From: Acanthacorydalis orientalis
Lineage: Eukaryota > Arthropoda > Insecta > Megaloptera > Corydalidae
Reading direction: 5' to 3'
Length of the DNA stretch: 64,000 nt
NCBI GenBank assembly: GCA_034766995.1
Contig: CM068315.1
Coordinates: 4,661,236-4,725,235 of the forward strand
A program made the translations under genes and the position numbers. Position 1 is the first letter of the stretch. Every line of letters starts with the position of its first letter. The notes below the pieces were generated by a model. It did not search any database and was not told the origin of the DNA. It saw nothing but the letters and a program-made list of their open reading frames with translations. This document shows, one piece after another, positions 36,694 to 51,385 of this stretch.

Positions 36694-38999
36694 GTATGTG
36701 TATGTTGAGAATATTAACGGTTGCATCAGTTATCAGCACATTAAGTTAATCTATTGTTCGAAAAAGATTTCATCTTATTTTTATTTCAGTTATGAATGGC
36801 AAAAATTTGAATACACTTTATTAATTTTGTGATATAAAATAAAACTGGATAATATTCAAGACAGCTAATATGCGTCTAATTTGATTTGAAGGCGTAAATG
36901 TTTACTTGTAAATATTATCAAAAATTAATATTTAAAAAAATATTGCTTTCTGTAATAAATTTCGAATGTCTTACAGATCGTTAAAAATATGTTGTTTTAG
37001 TTAGTAATAGATCTGTTGTTGAGATTATTTCAAATCACATGTTGTGCTTTCTAGAAATATTTAACAGAATAATCTTTTGTTGTGTACTTTAAGTTTGTAG
37101 ATAATTGTTTTCATTTGTGTTTATAAGGCCATAACAGAAATAGAAAAATTAGATACTATGGCTAAGTTTATGATATTTTATAGAATTAATTTTCAAAGAC
37201 ATTATTAATTATATATCCATACCTGTGTATTACTTGATGATCTTGTTGATTTTCGCCTTTCAGAATTTCATGAGATTTTCTCTTCAACGTCTAGGTTCTG
37301 CACGCATGTCATTGTCAGGAAGTTGTAGATAACTCGCTTATTTACATCTACTTAAAGATGGTATAAGTACTTAAAATAGTTGTAGCAACAAAAAACTCAT
37401 GTGATTCAAAATAATTAAAACCAAAATTATCAAATACGTTGAACGAATAAGAGGATTTTTTATTTAACGTGTTCTATATTATTTACTTGATAATAATTTG
37501 AAACAACATTATTATTAAATTTAAAATTAATTATCGTTCATATCTGTACCCTCGATATATCATTCTTATGAGCACTAATTGTTAATTTGATTATTAATTC
37601 TACTACGATCGGTTTCTACATTTGTGCATTCTGCAGGTAGACTGATACTCGAGTACTTTCTTTTGAAATTTCAATATGAATTAGAATACATGAATATATA
37701 TATATTTGTAAATGCAATACATACAAATGAGTATCATATTATAATAATTTTTATCAAAAATACTTTTCAGCTATAGAAAAGTGAACTAAAGAGCCCTTTG
37801 AAAAAAGAAATGATAAAATCTTCGGAAAAAGATTTGTATTTTAATAGAAAATTTATTCAAAGAACGTGTAACAAACTGGTAGTTCACGGTTTTATTAAAT
37901 TTTTTTCTCAAATGTCTCTCAATTTGTTCCGAGTAAATTTTTTCAATCGGATTTTAAGCTATAGTACATATCTTTTTTGTCTCGTATATTTTATAGCGTT
38001 ATGTAAACATCTGTTCAATTTTAATGAGTTGTTTTAAATATTCACTTCAACAATATATATATATATATGTATATATATATTTATGCATAATATGTATGTA
38101 TACTGAAATGACAGTACGAAAGCATTATTTGGGGAGACAAGCAGCGAACTGTGAAGACCCCTGAAGCAGACAGTATTGGTATACATGTAAGGCAAACGTT
38201 CATATTCCATACTCACAAAAAAATCTCATCGTACTGTTTTTCTCCTTACGCTTCTATCCGCAAACAATCATTCCATCATCAGACCTGGATTAAGGGATAC
38301 CGTGAGTATAACGTAATCCAGGGCAAATTTTCATTATAGATATTTTTCAAACCTTGTATCGTATTTGTACGCTGTTTGTACTCGATATGTTTTAAATATT
38401 GATTTATTTGTTTTATTTGAAAAAGTATTATAGTGTAGTCAATCGGTTATTTTTAATAAATCAGTTTGATTTATTATATTTTCATTTTACAAGATGCTTT
38501 TAGTACGCTTATATTACATAAATACATACATACATACGTATATATATATATATAATTGTGGGTATGTATCTGATTAAAAAAAATAGTTTTATGGCATGAA
38601 GTTTTAAAACTGTTTCAAAGTATTAACCCCCTTTAAAAATTTTTATATTGCAAAACTATATCTCAAATAATGTTCACATTTGTTCTATTTTTCTTTTAAA
38701 TTAGATTTACCTTTCTGTAAGTCAAACGTTCAGGAGCCTGTTGGAAATGATCTGATTTTCCATATAAGTGGAAAAGTCGTTATCTGTAAACACCCTTCTT
38801 TGGTTCTGTTAAGTACATTTTTACCAGATAATTACGACAGTATAATTTATATTAACAAATTTAAATTTTGAAGATATTTTAGTCTTTACATTAACAGGAT
38901 TCAAAAGTAGATTGAAGAGAAGAATAGTCTATATGTATTGTATGAAACTTTTTTTCTAAATTAAGGCATGGAAAGGTATTCAGAATCGGATAACTGTAA
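36309..38999. other. AT-rich interval; hairpin at 38284-38322
   Basis: (TA)n lies at 36644-36690. A perfect 9-bp inverted repeat CCTGGATTA/TAATCCAGG with a 21-base spacer lies at 38284-38322. A hammerhead-like string CTGAAGCAGACAGTATTGGT sits at 38161. Short open frames at 37798-38037 and 38680-38871 have no recognisable motif and are not called. Confidence 0.45.
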
Positions 39000-39260
39000 A
39001 CTACTGTTTTTTTCGGTCATTCTCTATTTTTGGAAGCCACTCCCGGTATGGGTCTCGAAACTACTTTCGTAGGGGCTTTTTTCCTTTGTTTAGCCCTCTC
39101 CTAATCCGCTACCAGTTCTTTCATATCAGGTGAGTCCGTGAAAACGGTTCGTCTTCATCGCTTACGTCCTTTTCGAGTCTTCTTTCTCGGACCGGCCTTC
39201 GGGTATGTTCAAATACTTCCGATCGTCGATTTAAAATCCATTGGTTTTTCGAAAGAAAGA

Positions 39261-39316
<56 letters not shown>

Positions 39317-39660
39317 ATATAATATTCGAGAGTGCATGTGAATGTGTGTGTGTGTGTGTGCAAAGATGTGAATGTATGCAAAAACGAACATAAAACGAAA
39401 CAACCGTGTTCCGAAAACATAGAACATGCATTTGTAACATACACGATGGAAACATCATCGGGGATCGTGTAATGTCCGAAGTTTCAGTGTGAACAAATCC
39501 CATATCGAAGGATAGAGCTATCGCGCGAGACTATTTACGACTGCTGAGTGACAAATACGTCGCTGCATTTTGTTTTATTTACACGTGTCGCAGCCAGCTG
39601 CGATCGTCGCTGTACTGTGGCGGCCATTAGCGGACTTTTACAAAAAGATTACAATGACTG
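39000..39660. promoter_or_regulatory. GC-richer island interrupted by a TA tract, candidate regulatory region
   Basis: Two GC-richer blocks (39010-39240 and 39410-39640) flank a microsatellite. The right block is the denser one: GTGTCGCAGCCAGCTGCGAT near 39586 holds an E-box-like CAGCTG, and TGGCGGCCATTAGCGGAC near 39618 holds a GCCAT core of Pho/YY1 type. A TATCAG|GTGAGT donor-like site is at about 39129. Short frames on both strands match nothing I know. A regulatory role is inferred from composition only. Confidence 0.3.
39263..39314. repeat. (TA)n microsatellite
   Basis: About 52 bp of alternating AT within a GC-richer neighbourhood, followed by a (TG)n run at 39341-39360. Confidence 0.95.
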
Positions 39661-41417
39661 AAATACTTTCAGTGCTTTCATATAAGTTCGATTGACCTTT
39701 TTTTCTTTCTCGATTTCCAATTTCTAAATCGCAATCATTAATAAACGTTTGTGAGAATTTCATACATATATACAAAAATTCAAACATGTATACATAAAAA
39801 GTTTTGTTATTGTGTGTATACGTTTTTTTTTACCGTCATATGAATATTTTATTAATGTTATATGATACATCAGTAAGACAAATTCCAAACAAACAAAGGG
39901 TCAGCACAATAATGTTAAACTTTTATGAAAATAGAATAAATTATATCTCAGTGTTTTGATACAGTTGTAAGTATAAGCGAATATTTTGAGTTAATAAAGG
40001 CAAGGTTGGATAATTGGAATTAATTTGTAAATATTTTGTTTCGAAATATATATTTTTTCGTTTTACTTTGAAGATAAAATAAAAAAATGAGTAGAATCTT
40101 TCAGTTGTTTTTGTGAAAGTCTACCGAATCAAATGAATCAGATGATATAATATTTTTAATTACTAAACTAATCATACAATAATACTTTTATTCAAAACAA
40201 TTATAATTTATATTTCTTTCATAACAGATTTCTTCCTTTTGAATTGTTTTTTTGATCTAAGGATTAAATTAGTTTTCTAGTAAAAACATTCTTTAATTGT
40301 AATGTCCGTTTTATGAAATTATTATAATCGTATGTATTATAATTATTCTTTAATTGTAATGCATATTTTTATAATATGCATAAATTCTTATTTAGTAGAT
40401 AGCATATAATTAATTTTTTTTGTTGATTCAGTGTTATTACAGTATTAACAATTTTATATTAATTATAGAATATTTTCTCTCATCTGTTCGATCAGATTCC
40501 TTATCTAATCTTACTTTAAAAGTAGAAACTTTAACAACATTTGCACTAGTTTCTTCTTCAGGTCCCGAAGTTCAAGGCCTCTTTTGTTCAATTGAAGCAA
40601 ATCTTTAATCAAATCTCTAAATCTTTAATTTGATCTCTCTACTTGATCTGAATACAATCAGTTTAAAATTTTCAATTGTAATGTTGCTATTTTGTGTTCT
40701 TTTAATGATTTTTTTATAATATTATTATAAGTTAAAATAAAAAATATGGTTAGTGGGAAAAAGATGATGAGACGAAACATATTTTCAAAATATTATTGTC
40801 TTAGAATAGAATAAATTTGAAGTAAATTAATTCACAATTTGTAAAAAAATACTGTAATAATTTATTTAGATACAGTAATCGTACTGATTGCAACAGAATA
40901 ATATAGTAAATATTCTAAGTCTACATGGGTAATAAATGTTTTAACGGACTATCGATCGTCTGTCTCAATTGAATAATCGACTGAGAAAGAAATCGGCACG
41001 TCTCATGCTCAATTTTGTTGCACCAGTCGCGACTGTTAATTTATACCAACGTTGATTACAATTTATGTTCCCTAAATTTCATCCAACATTATGATAGCCG
41101 TTCTGAATTATTTACTGCTACACATTGGCAGGAAATTACTATAAAGAAGTTGGAAAAAGCACGTCTGCGGAGTCAGGTATCATTTCATTATTTACTTCGT
41201 ATCTCGTATGTCAGATAATCTGAGAAATATGATCGCTGAATGAAAAAGAGAACAGATATTTAATAAGTTCAATCGATTCACCAAAAACCAATCTGAAACT
41301 TTTCGACGAAAACTTAACACATTTTCTCAAGTAGTATTTTCTGCCATCAGACATATATAAGTTTTCTTTTTCTTCTTTTTTTGATATTTTTTTATTGGTT
41401 TTGTTATGTGAAGAATG

Positions 41418-41452
<35 letters not shown>

Positions 41453-42140
41453 TGTGTGTGTATATATATATATATATGTATGCTACCGTGTTTTCTTTCA
41501 CGGATCGTTTTATAATGGGCGATATTTTTAAAGAAGAGATTAAATTATTTTTTTCTTATTCTCATACATACTCGTATATATTCATCTCAACTGTATACAA
41601 ATAAATCTGAATACTTTTATATAATACTTTCGAGAGATTTTATTTTTATATGGTTTTTATTTTTATATTTTCTTCCATTCATTATTTTTCATGATTTTTC
41701 TTTTTCGCGTGCTTTTTATTACATCTCGTTTTTTATATTTATTTTTAAATTATGCATTCTTTTTATGTTCTCAATTTTAAACTAAACTTATTTTTAAAAA
41801 CAAATTCTTTGAAATATATAATACATGTAAATAAAAAATTCGATATTAATTGAAAATGTAAGCAAATCAAAGAATATTAAATATAACAGATTTTTTTATA
41901 TTAATAACTTAATAATTTTTATTTAAATGGTTGAGTCAATCAAACGTTTTAACATATTGTGAAAATGGAATCTTTTAATCTATACACATTTTTAGTATAT
42001 AAAAAAATTAAATATTACTGTATTTAAAAAAGTAGTATCAGCAGTATTTATAGTCTTTATCAAGTAATATTAAAAAAATATACTAAAAGCTATTTTATAG
42101 ATGAAAAATTAATTTATTGTCTTTAAATTAAATCAATTAT
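39661..42140. other. AT-rich interval; weak exon-like patch near 41.1 kb
   Basis: No gene is called. At 40880-41200 the GC rises, and a + frame gives SELFTATHWQEITIKKLEKA followed by RLRSQ and a CAG|GTATCA donor at 41176/41177. (TA)n(TG)n tracts lie at 41419-41480. Confidence 0.4.
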
Positions 42141-42245
42141 AAAGCATGCAAAAAATACTAAAACAATATAAGATGTCTGAAAATGCATTACGACTTCATT
42201 GACTCAAACCTGTCATTTTTTTTGATTCGTTAGTTATCCGACAGA
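42141..42245 (+). mobile_element. Fragment of the short mariner deletion derivative
   Basis: GCATGCAAAAAATACTAAAA, GTCTGAAAATGCATTACGAC, TTCATTGACTCAAA and TTATCCGACAGATGG match the central and 3' internal part of the family in order. Both termini are missing. Confidence 0.6.
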
Positions 42246-42350
42246 TGGCGATCTAAACCTAATATATAAATAATTGTAATCATGTGTAATTTAATAATTA
42301 AAGAAGAAAAGGAATTGCAGTCATAAGATTTTTAATAAAATTAAGAAAAC

Positions 42351-42648
42351 TATCGTATTAATTTGAATATAAGACAACTCCGATTACAAGGAGTCATTTA
42401 CAAAGAAATCAAGAAAAAAACATTCTTATGATCCCGATTTTAAGATGATATGCAGTTTTTACCAATGGAAACTATAAAAAAATGTTTAAATAGAAAGTAA
42501 TATTTACAAAAATTATACAAATACATATTTGAAACTTGATAGCTGTTGTTTCAAATGCTTACAGTGGCGTACCAACCTGTACTTCTGAAGATTAGAATAT
42601 AAGGCGACCCTTGTTTTTTAATGAAAATCTGTTGGAGCTAATACGGTA
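42351..42648. mobile_element. Fold-back terminal-repeat element, complete copy
   Basis: 298 bp between TATCGTATTA (left) and TAATACGGTA (right). Each end also has a subterminal AATATAAGAC/GAATATAAGGCGACC block that can fold back. The right 150 bp, reversed, match the copy at 31337. No coding capacity. The superfamily is not recognised. Confidence 0.6.
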
Positions 42649-42776
42649 CTTAGATCTTCTCTACATAATGAAGTCTTTATATTAGCAATGAATAAATAAA
42701 ATACACAATAAATAGACAATCAAATTCATTAATACAAAATAATGAACTGTTTATCAGTTTTTACATGTACTTAAAG

Positions 42777-42853
42777 TTAAGTAGATATAGTTAGTTATTG
42801 GGGTTTTAGGGTGAATCGACAGATGTCATTAGTGCCCGATTAAGTAGATATAG
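42777..42853 (-). mobile_element. Hairpin-bearing short retroposon, copy B
   Basis: A 49-bp insert (42791-42839) is flanked by a perfect 14-bp direct repeat TTAAGTAGATATAG (42777-42790 and 42840-42853). The insert contains TTATTGGGGTTTTAGGG and GTCATTAGTGCCCGA, colinear with the other copies. Its stem has partly decayed. The perfect long target duplication makes this the cleanest evidence that the whole unit is only about 50 bp. Confidence 0.75.
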
Positions 42854-44008
42854 AAAAAATAAAAAAGGATATTATTAATTTCAATATGATACGTTGTATC
42901 TATCTCTGTTTTAAATTGTGTGTCAATTAAATAAATTTCATTTATTGAGTGCTGAAAGTAATAAACGTTTAAATAGATCTAAGTTTACTGCAAACAGATC
43001 TATTTAAAAATAATCAAATTTATTATAGATATATGTGTAATTGGGAACGAATTATTAATTAAATTTACGAATCCGATCACAAAGACGCTGTAAGAGATTA
43101 CATGATTGAATTGTACGGTCATAAATATCTCTGTTCATGCGCATTAGTAATGATACAAAACTGTTGTGCAGTGCGAGGCAAGTTGAATGACCATTTTAGG
43201 GCGAAACATTTATTATTACAATATTTTGTTATTATAATTAATTATTAAAATAATTAATATTATCTAAGATCACTTGAAATTATTTTGTATAATGTTTTTC
43301 TTTTAAACACAAATCATGTTAAGATTTATGGCTGTACTTAAAGATGTCTTCTTTATCATTATGCCGAATGCATTATATGATTGATGTACAGGTGGTACGA
43401 TTTTTCAATGCAAGTTTAAATAATCAGGATATATAAAAATATTTCAAAAATTTCATGCGATAAAATATATGTAGAACATTTTATTTCAAATAAAGAAATT
43501 AATTGTTTAAATCATAATTCTATAGAATTACTCATACTATATCATCATCAATTACTTTTTTATAAACGTTATAGTTTTTATAGTATAATTAGACATATTG
43601 AAACAATAATTTCTTGAACAATATTTCAAGAAAACGTGACTGTTTAAACAAAGTTTTCATTTTAAATATTTTTCATATTTAATAGTACGTTTATGTTCGT
43701 ATAATATACTCGTATACATTTTCAATTATTTTAACAGTCATTTTTCTTGGAATTCATAAGAAATCTAGTGCTGAATATGAATTATTTTCGATTAAGCACG
43801 GAAAGAGAGCAACTTTAAACGATTTTATTCAAATGTAACCTACTTTAACATGATCAATGATATTAAAAGTTTCACACTAATAATATAGTTTATTGAATTG
43901 TGTATTTAGTACAATTTTAAAATTATTTATTATATTGTGTATATAAAAATATATAAACATATCTACGTCTTTTTATAGTTATGAAATTTATATACATATA
44001 CATATATT

Positions 44009-44070
<62 letters not shown>

Positions 44071-44198
44071 ATTTATAGATCAAAAATATGAAAAAATTAA
44101 GCGTCATAATGCATGTTAAATATATTTGATTGCTTACTTATTTTCTTATTTATAAAAAAATATTTTGTAGGTAAATATTATTACCAGTGTAAGATTTG
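42854..44198. other. AT-rich interval with TA tracts
   Basis: Interrupted (TA)n at 44007-44068. A small GC-richer patch around 43080-43200 shows no motif. No gene is recognised. Confidence 0.5.
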
Positions 44199-44710
44199 TT
44201 AGGTGTATAAATTAATTCGGTGCCTTTTTTGTAGAAAATGACTGTTTACAGGAAAATGGAATAAATTTACATTCTCAAAATATCTCACAATATTTTGTAT
44301 GACTTTACTGCACCTGTTAGGTAATTGACGAATCTCTTATTGAAAAAAAAATGGTAGCTTTGAGTCTATGAAGTTGTCAATGTATTTTCGGACCCATTCC
44401 ACTGTTTCAACATTTTTTGCATGTTTTATGTATCACAACACCTTCGTCTAAACCTGAACAAATAATTCTTGCCGTTATAATGTGAAAAGTATCCAATGCC
44501 TTATTAGGCATTGCAGGTCGAAAGCAGTATATTTACTGCTTTCGAATGCTATTGTGTTCATTACTGTTTTGTGAGATTATGCCGACTCTTTAGCAAAGAT
44601 GTATGTGTAGTTGATACTTCAAATTCCGAAAACGACAAAAAGAGATTTTAATTTAGAACAGAGTTATGATTGATTCAATTTAAAGGCACGGAATTCATTT
44701 TTACATCTAA
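44199..44710 (-). mobile_element. Short mariner deletion derivative, copy 4
   Basis: 512 bp from TTAGGTGTATAAATTAATTC to the inverted end TTACATCTAA. Internal order follows the family. An extra palindromic insertion (44495-44544) carries AATGCC/GGCATT and CGAAAGCAGTA/TACTGCTTTCG pairs that other copies lack. Confidence 0.85.
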
Positions 44711-45018
44711 TATTTTTAAAAAAACGTTGACAAAAGTGCAAAGATTCGGATGGTTATCATTTATACATTTAACTACAGTATGTCATTGAAAAGAATTTTT
44801 ATTTTAAAACAACCTTTTATTATTCACACTATTATTTTTTTGAAATTTAATTGCAACAGGTTTAAAAAAATATATTATTAGTTATTTTTCAATTCTATTT
44901 AATGAAAAATTCCACTTCTCGCTAAAAATTACTCTTCGTATTTATGAAGTTTTGATGAAAAATGTTTGTTTACATTTGAGAATGTTTCATATTAATGACA
45001 GGACGTGTTTTTGAAATA

Positions 45019-45064
<46 letters not shown>

Positions 45065-45229
45065 GTATTTGAAATCAATAATATATTTTACATCACATTC
45101 ATACCGAATATGATTAATTTTATAATTGGAACAATGCAAAAGTCGTTGTTTCAAATTGCAATCGATAAAATATACAGGAAACAGGAAATAATAAAAAAAA
45201 AACACTGATATATAAGCCAGCACAGAGAG
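44711..45229. other. AT-rich interval with a TA tract
   Basis: (TA)n at 45023-45061. No gene is recognised. Confidence 0.5.
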
Positions 45230-45600
45230 AACATAGAGAGAAAAACTTGTCATCAATCCCTTGACAGTGAAACCGTTTGCTTTGTCATACTAAATCGTTC
45301 GCATGTAATTCTGTCTCTCTCGTACATTCACCGATTCGTCGAGGAAACGTCCACGTTATAGGTACATTTTTCCCGTTGTTTTGGTAAATTTAATTACGCC
45401 AACACACCGCGCATCGTAGGTATGTAAATATAACCTTTTGTTCACTCTTTTTTTTTAATTGCAAATTTTAGTCACAATAACCGCGCCTCTGTTTTATTTC
45501 CAACGGTTATTTGCGGACATTCTGGAACACACTAGTTATGGCGTCCTGTTGTTGTGTTTTCTTTTCTCTTCATTTTTATACTGTTCTGTACACCATTTGA
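45230..45600. other. GC-richer island with GAGA-type runs
   Basis: Contains AGAGAGAACATAGAGAGAAA near 45225 and TGTCTCTCTCG near 45313, resembling GAGA-factor sites, plus CpG-rich segments (CGATTCGTCGAGGAAACGTC near 45332, CACCGCGCATCG near 45405). No coding frame is recognised, although an AT-biased + frame runs 45459-45755. Possible regulatory block. Confidence 0.3.
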
Positions 45601-45928
45601 TTACGTTAATTTTTATGAAATTTATTCGTGCGTTTGTTTATCATAATCTGTTGAGATATGCTCGGGTTATATACTTTTTTATTGTTATGGTTTACATCAA
45701 AGATTTCAGATTCATAAACTGTATTTTACTAACGATCCCTACTACACAAGTATGAGTTTTGACGGTAATGATGTAACAATCGTGTGAAAATGACGACAAT
45801 TTATGATTTGAATAAATCTTTTATTGGATATCACACTTGAGGTATCAGCGAATAAAGATAAGCTAACTTAAAGATGTATTATTTTTGTAAACTTTTAGTA
45901 ATTGCGGTATAATTTTAATTAAAATATT

Positions 45929-45994
<66 letters not shown>

Positions 45995-46679
45995 ATAAGC
46001 TATTTCAAAGAATATCTGCATTTGTTGTTTAATAAATTGGATTTTATTGAATATATTTTCGTTTTGATGAGCAGTAGTTCAAGAGTAAATTAATCATTTT
46101 ATTTTAAGTAAACATCTGTTTATGATAGAGTTGTAAGATTTTCGGATTTTCTTGAACTTATAACAATCGTTTACTGTTCTGATATGTGTTTAAAATATTA
46201 AGTGTGTGTATATATCTGGGTTGAAATTCTATAATAGCGAAAATGTTGTCTAATTTAATATTTTATTTAAAACTTTAACAAATTATATTTCATTTTAGGG
46301 AAATTTTTATATTTATTAAATGAATCAAACATTAAAAAAAAACAGATTGATTATTATTGTTCAATCGGCGAAAAAAATCTCCTGAACTTAAGTATATTTT
46401 TTTAAAATATACTTTTTAAAGAAAGCTAATTCTGTACTGTTATAAATAATCAATTTAATTCTTTTACTACATTTAATAACTTACATTTATGCTTGTTTTA
46501 CAAATTTTTCTTATTTATTAGTTAGACATTTATTATTTTTAATAAAGGAACTTACAAAGGAAAGCTGATAAACATTGTATAGTATTTTATACTTTCTCGA
46601 TGCTTTAAGATATTGGTGTGATATAAAAAAAGAAAGAAAGAATATAGTTTAAGTCTCAAGGTGTATTTTAAGGTAATCA
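45601..46679. other. AT-rich interval with a TA/TG tract
   Basis: (TA)n followed by (GT)n at 45933-45996. Nothing else is recognised. Confidence 0.5.
45933..45996. repeat. (TA)n(GT)n microsatellite
   Basis: About 48 bp of TA passing directly into a GT run. Confidence 0.95.
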
Positions 46680-46995
46680 TCATTGTAAGGTTAGTATATT
46701 TTTGGTAATGTGTAATTTTGGTGAAGAAATCTGGTGGTTCTCCTTCAGCCAGTCATTCGTAGTAACCTTAATCAGAGTCTAAATTTTTGTTCTGTTATCA
46801 CGCGTCAACGCGTAAATGGAGGTCAGATGGTGTTATTCTGTTTTTTAATGAGTGTGTGGAAGATGTCGTTTCAGTTTTTTTTATAGGTGAATTTTGATGT
46901 GTGTGGTTTTCTATTGTCATGACAAAGCATGGTTTAGTCACAACTAAGATATGACTGTTATAAAATATTGGCTGGAGGAACATACATTATATACA
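46680..46995 (-). mobile_element. Possible Tc1/mariner transposase relic
   Basis: The - strand gives CHDNRKPHTSKFTYKK in one frame, SLKNRITPSDLHL in the next (compare the SPDLAPSDxHLF of mariner third-Asp segments), and about 80 bp on PPDFFTKITHYQKY, which resembles a transposase tail. The pieces are in the right order and spacing but short and frame-broken, so confidence is low. Confidence 0.3.
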
Positions 46996-48074
46996 AATTT
47001 ATTACATGCTGGCAGGAATGTTTTAGCAATGGTCGTGATTATGCTGAAAAATAAATATAACACTTGAATGCTATTTCCAAATGTTATTTTTTGTTACATC
47101 CCAATATCTTAAACCATACAAGATTTATGAACTTTTGTACAAAATTTCTTAGCGATCTAAATTTGTATTTTTTGAAATATTTATATACTATGAAAGTTAA
47201 TTCTATTTAAAATTTGTAAAGATATCGAAGTTCATATAAGAAAGATGAAACAGGTAGTGTAAAATATATTCTATTGTCAAACTGTATAAAAGTAAATTTC
47301 AGCATGTTGAATTTCAATTCATTGTTATTTACTTTGTCATTCTGTTGATTTTATTTTATAAGATACATTTTTCATGTAACTGACACATTTTATTTGGTAA
47401 TTTATATAGTAATTACTAAACACTTAAATAATTAAAGTAGATATAGATTAACAACTGCAAAAATTTTGGAAAATAATTATTAATACTATTTAAAGCTCTT
47501 AATTCAAATGTTCGTAAAGATTTAAAGAGTACTCAAATTAAAATCTTTTACGTTTTTTATAAAAGACATTCCTCGAGCCACAATATTATCTGTATGATAA
47601 CTAATAACATATTTCATAATTTCACATATTTGTAATTGCATATTGTCTCTGTACTACATATATCATATTTAATATTGTTTATAGGATGACATGTCACATA
47701 AAATAATATGGTAGTTCCATTTGTTTAACATAGAAATGCAAGAGGGCATATAGCATTAATTTAGTAACAACATAAATTAATTTCTTTAGTTTTCTCTAGT
47801 TGTGCGTTGGTAGTATTTTGTTCGTTTATGTGATAATTACTTTTTATCAATATTTTCTTCAGAAAAAGTACATGTAATTGTGACAAGTTTCATTAAATTT
47901 TCAAATTATTTTAAGTTAATAATTAAAAAAATATAATATAAATCAAGAATCAATTAGTTTTTTGTGCATTGAGGACAAGAAATAGTAAAAATTAAAAAGT
48001 TTGTTCCTTATAGGAGCCTTGTCAGTGGAGTTAATGTTTTTAGTAGATATATTCATGACTATTATTATTATATA
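46996..48074. other. AT-rich interval, nothing recognised
   Basis: No long microsatellite, gene or transposon end is recognised here. Confidence 0.5.
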
Positions 48075-48577
48075 TTAGGCGTATAAGCTACTTCGGTACT
48101 TTTTTAATATAAAAAGAATCTTTATAGAAAAATGCAAAGATTTCAATCCTCAAAATATTCCCTCATTATTTTGTATAACTTTGTTCCATCAGTAGGGTCA
48201 TTGACGAATTTCTTGTTGAAAAATAGATGGCGATTTTGAGTTGATAAAGTCGTAGTGTATTTTCGAACCTATTTCATTACTTTATTATTTTTTGGATCTT
48301 TTATGCACATAACACCTTCTCATAAGGCTGAACAAATCATTCTTTAAATAATTTTTTTCAACCGGAACGCAAAAAGTGTGTAATGTCTTATATACTGCTT
48401 TTCGGACGCCATCGTACTGTTTTGTGAGATTATAACAATTGCTAGGTCAAAATATGCAATGTTTTTAAATGTCAAAGTTGGCATTTGAAAATTCTTAAAT
48501 AACAACAAAATATTTTAATTTAAAACAGAGTTATGTTTGATGTAATTTTAAGGCACAGAATTATTTTTTACACTTAA
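48075..48577 (-). mobile_element. Short mariner deletion derivative, copy 5
   Basis: 503 bp from TTAGGCGTATAAGCTACTTC to the inverted end TTTTACACTTAA. Internal landmarks are in family order (CATTGACGAATTTCTTGTTG, GCACATAACACCTTCTC, TGCTTTTCGGACGCCATCG, AAAACAGAGTTATG). Confidence 0.85.
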
Positions 48578-50907
<2,330 letters not shown>

Positions 50908-51385
50908 TTAGGTGTAAAAATTAATTCCGTGGCTTTAAATTATATTAATCACAGCTCTGTTTTAAATTAAAATATTTTCTTGTCGTTTTAGAATTTTGAA
51001 GTGTCAACCCTTAAATTTTAAAACACTATATATTTTGATCAAGCAGTTGACATGACCTCACAAAATCGTAGTGAAGACAATGGCGTCAGAAAGCAGCATG
51101 TTAGGAATTGCTGCCGAAGCCGCGGGAATGATTTGTTTAGTTTTATGACGCATAAAATATGCAAAAAATGCTAAAACAGTAGACGAGTTCCAAAAATAAT
51201 TTATAATTTCATCGACTCAAAGACACCATCTTTGTTTTTAATAAAGGTTTTTATCAGTTAACCAATATGTGGTCCAAAGTTGTACCAAATAATAGCTGAT
51301 ATTTTAAGGACTGAAGTCTGTCCAGTTATCCGCAAACATTCATTTTCTGTAAAAAAAAAAACACTGAATTAATTTGTACATCTAA
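50908..51385 (+). mobile_element. Short mariner deletion derivative, copy 6
   Basis: 478 bp from TTAGGTGTAAAAATTAATTC to the inverted end AATTTGTACATCTAA. ATGGCGTCAGAAAGCAGCAT at 51080 starts the transposase N-terminus (MASE-like), then AAEAAGMICLVL-type codons around 51110. These are joined directly to the C-terminal part (FHRLKDTIFVFN around 51210 in one frame, with the intact family reading DFIDSKTPSFF). Confidence 0.85.

Noticed and set aside
38284..38322. Inverted repeat CCTGGATTA/TAATCCAGG as an element end
   Set aside because: No target duplication or second copy seen in the window; a single short palindrome is not enough.
40420..40608. 62-codon + frame and an antisense leucine-rich reading (LLQLNKRGLELRDLKKKL)
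   Set aside because: Both strands look mildly protein-like, but neither has a clear start, splice sites or known motif; left as chance.
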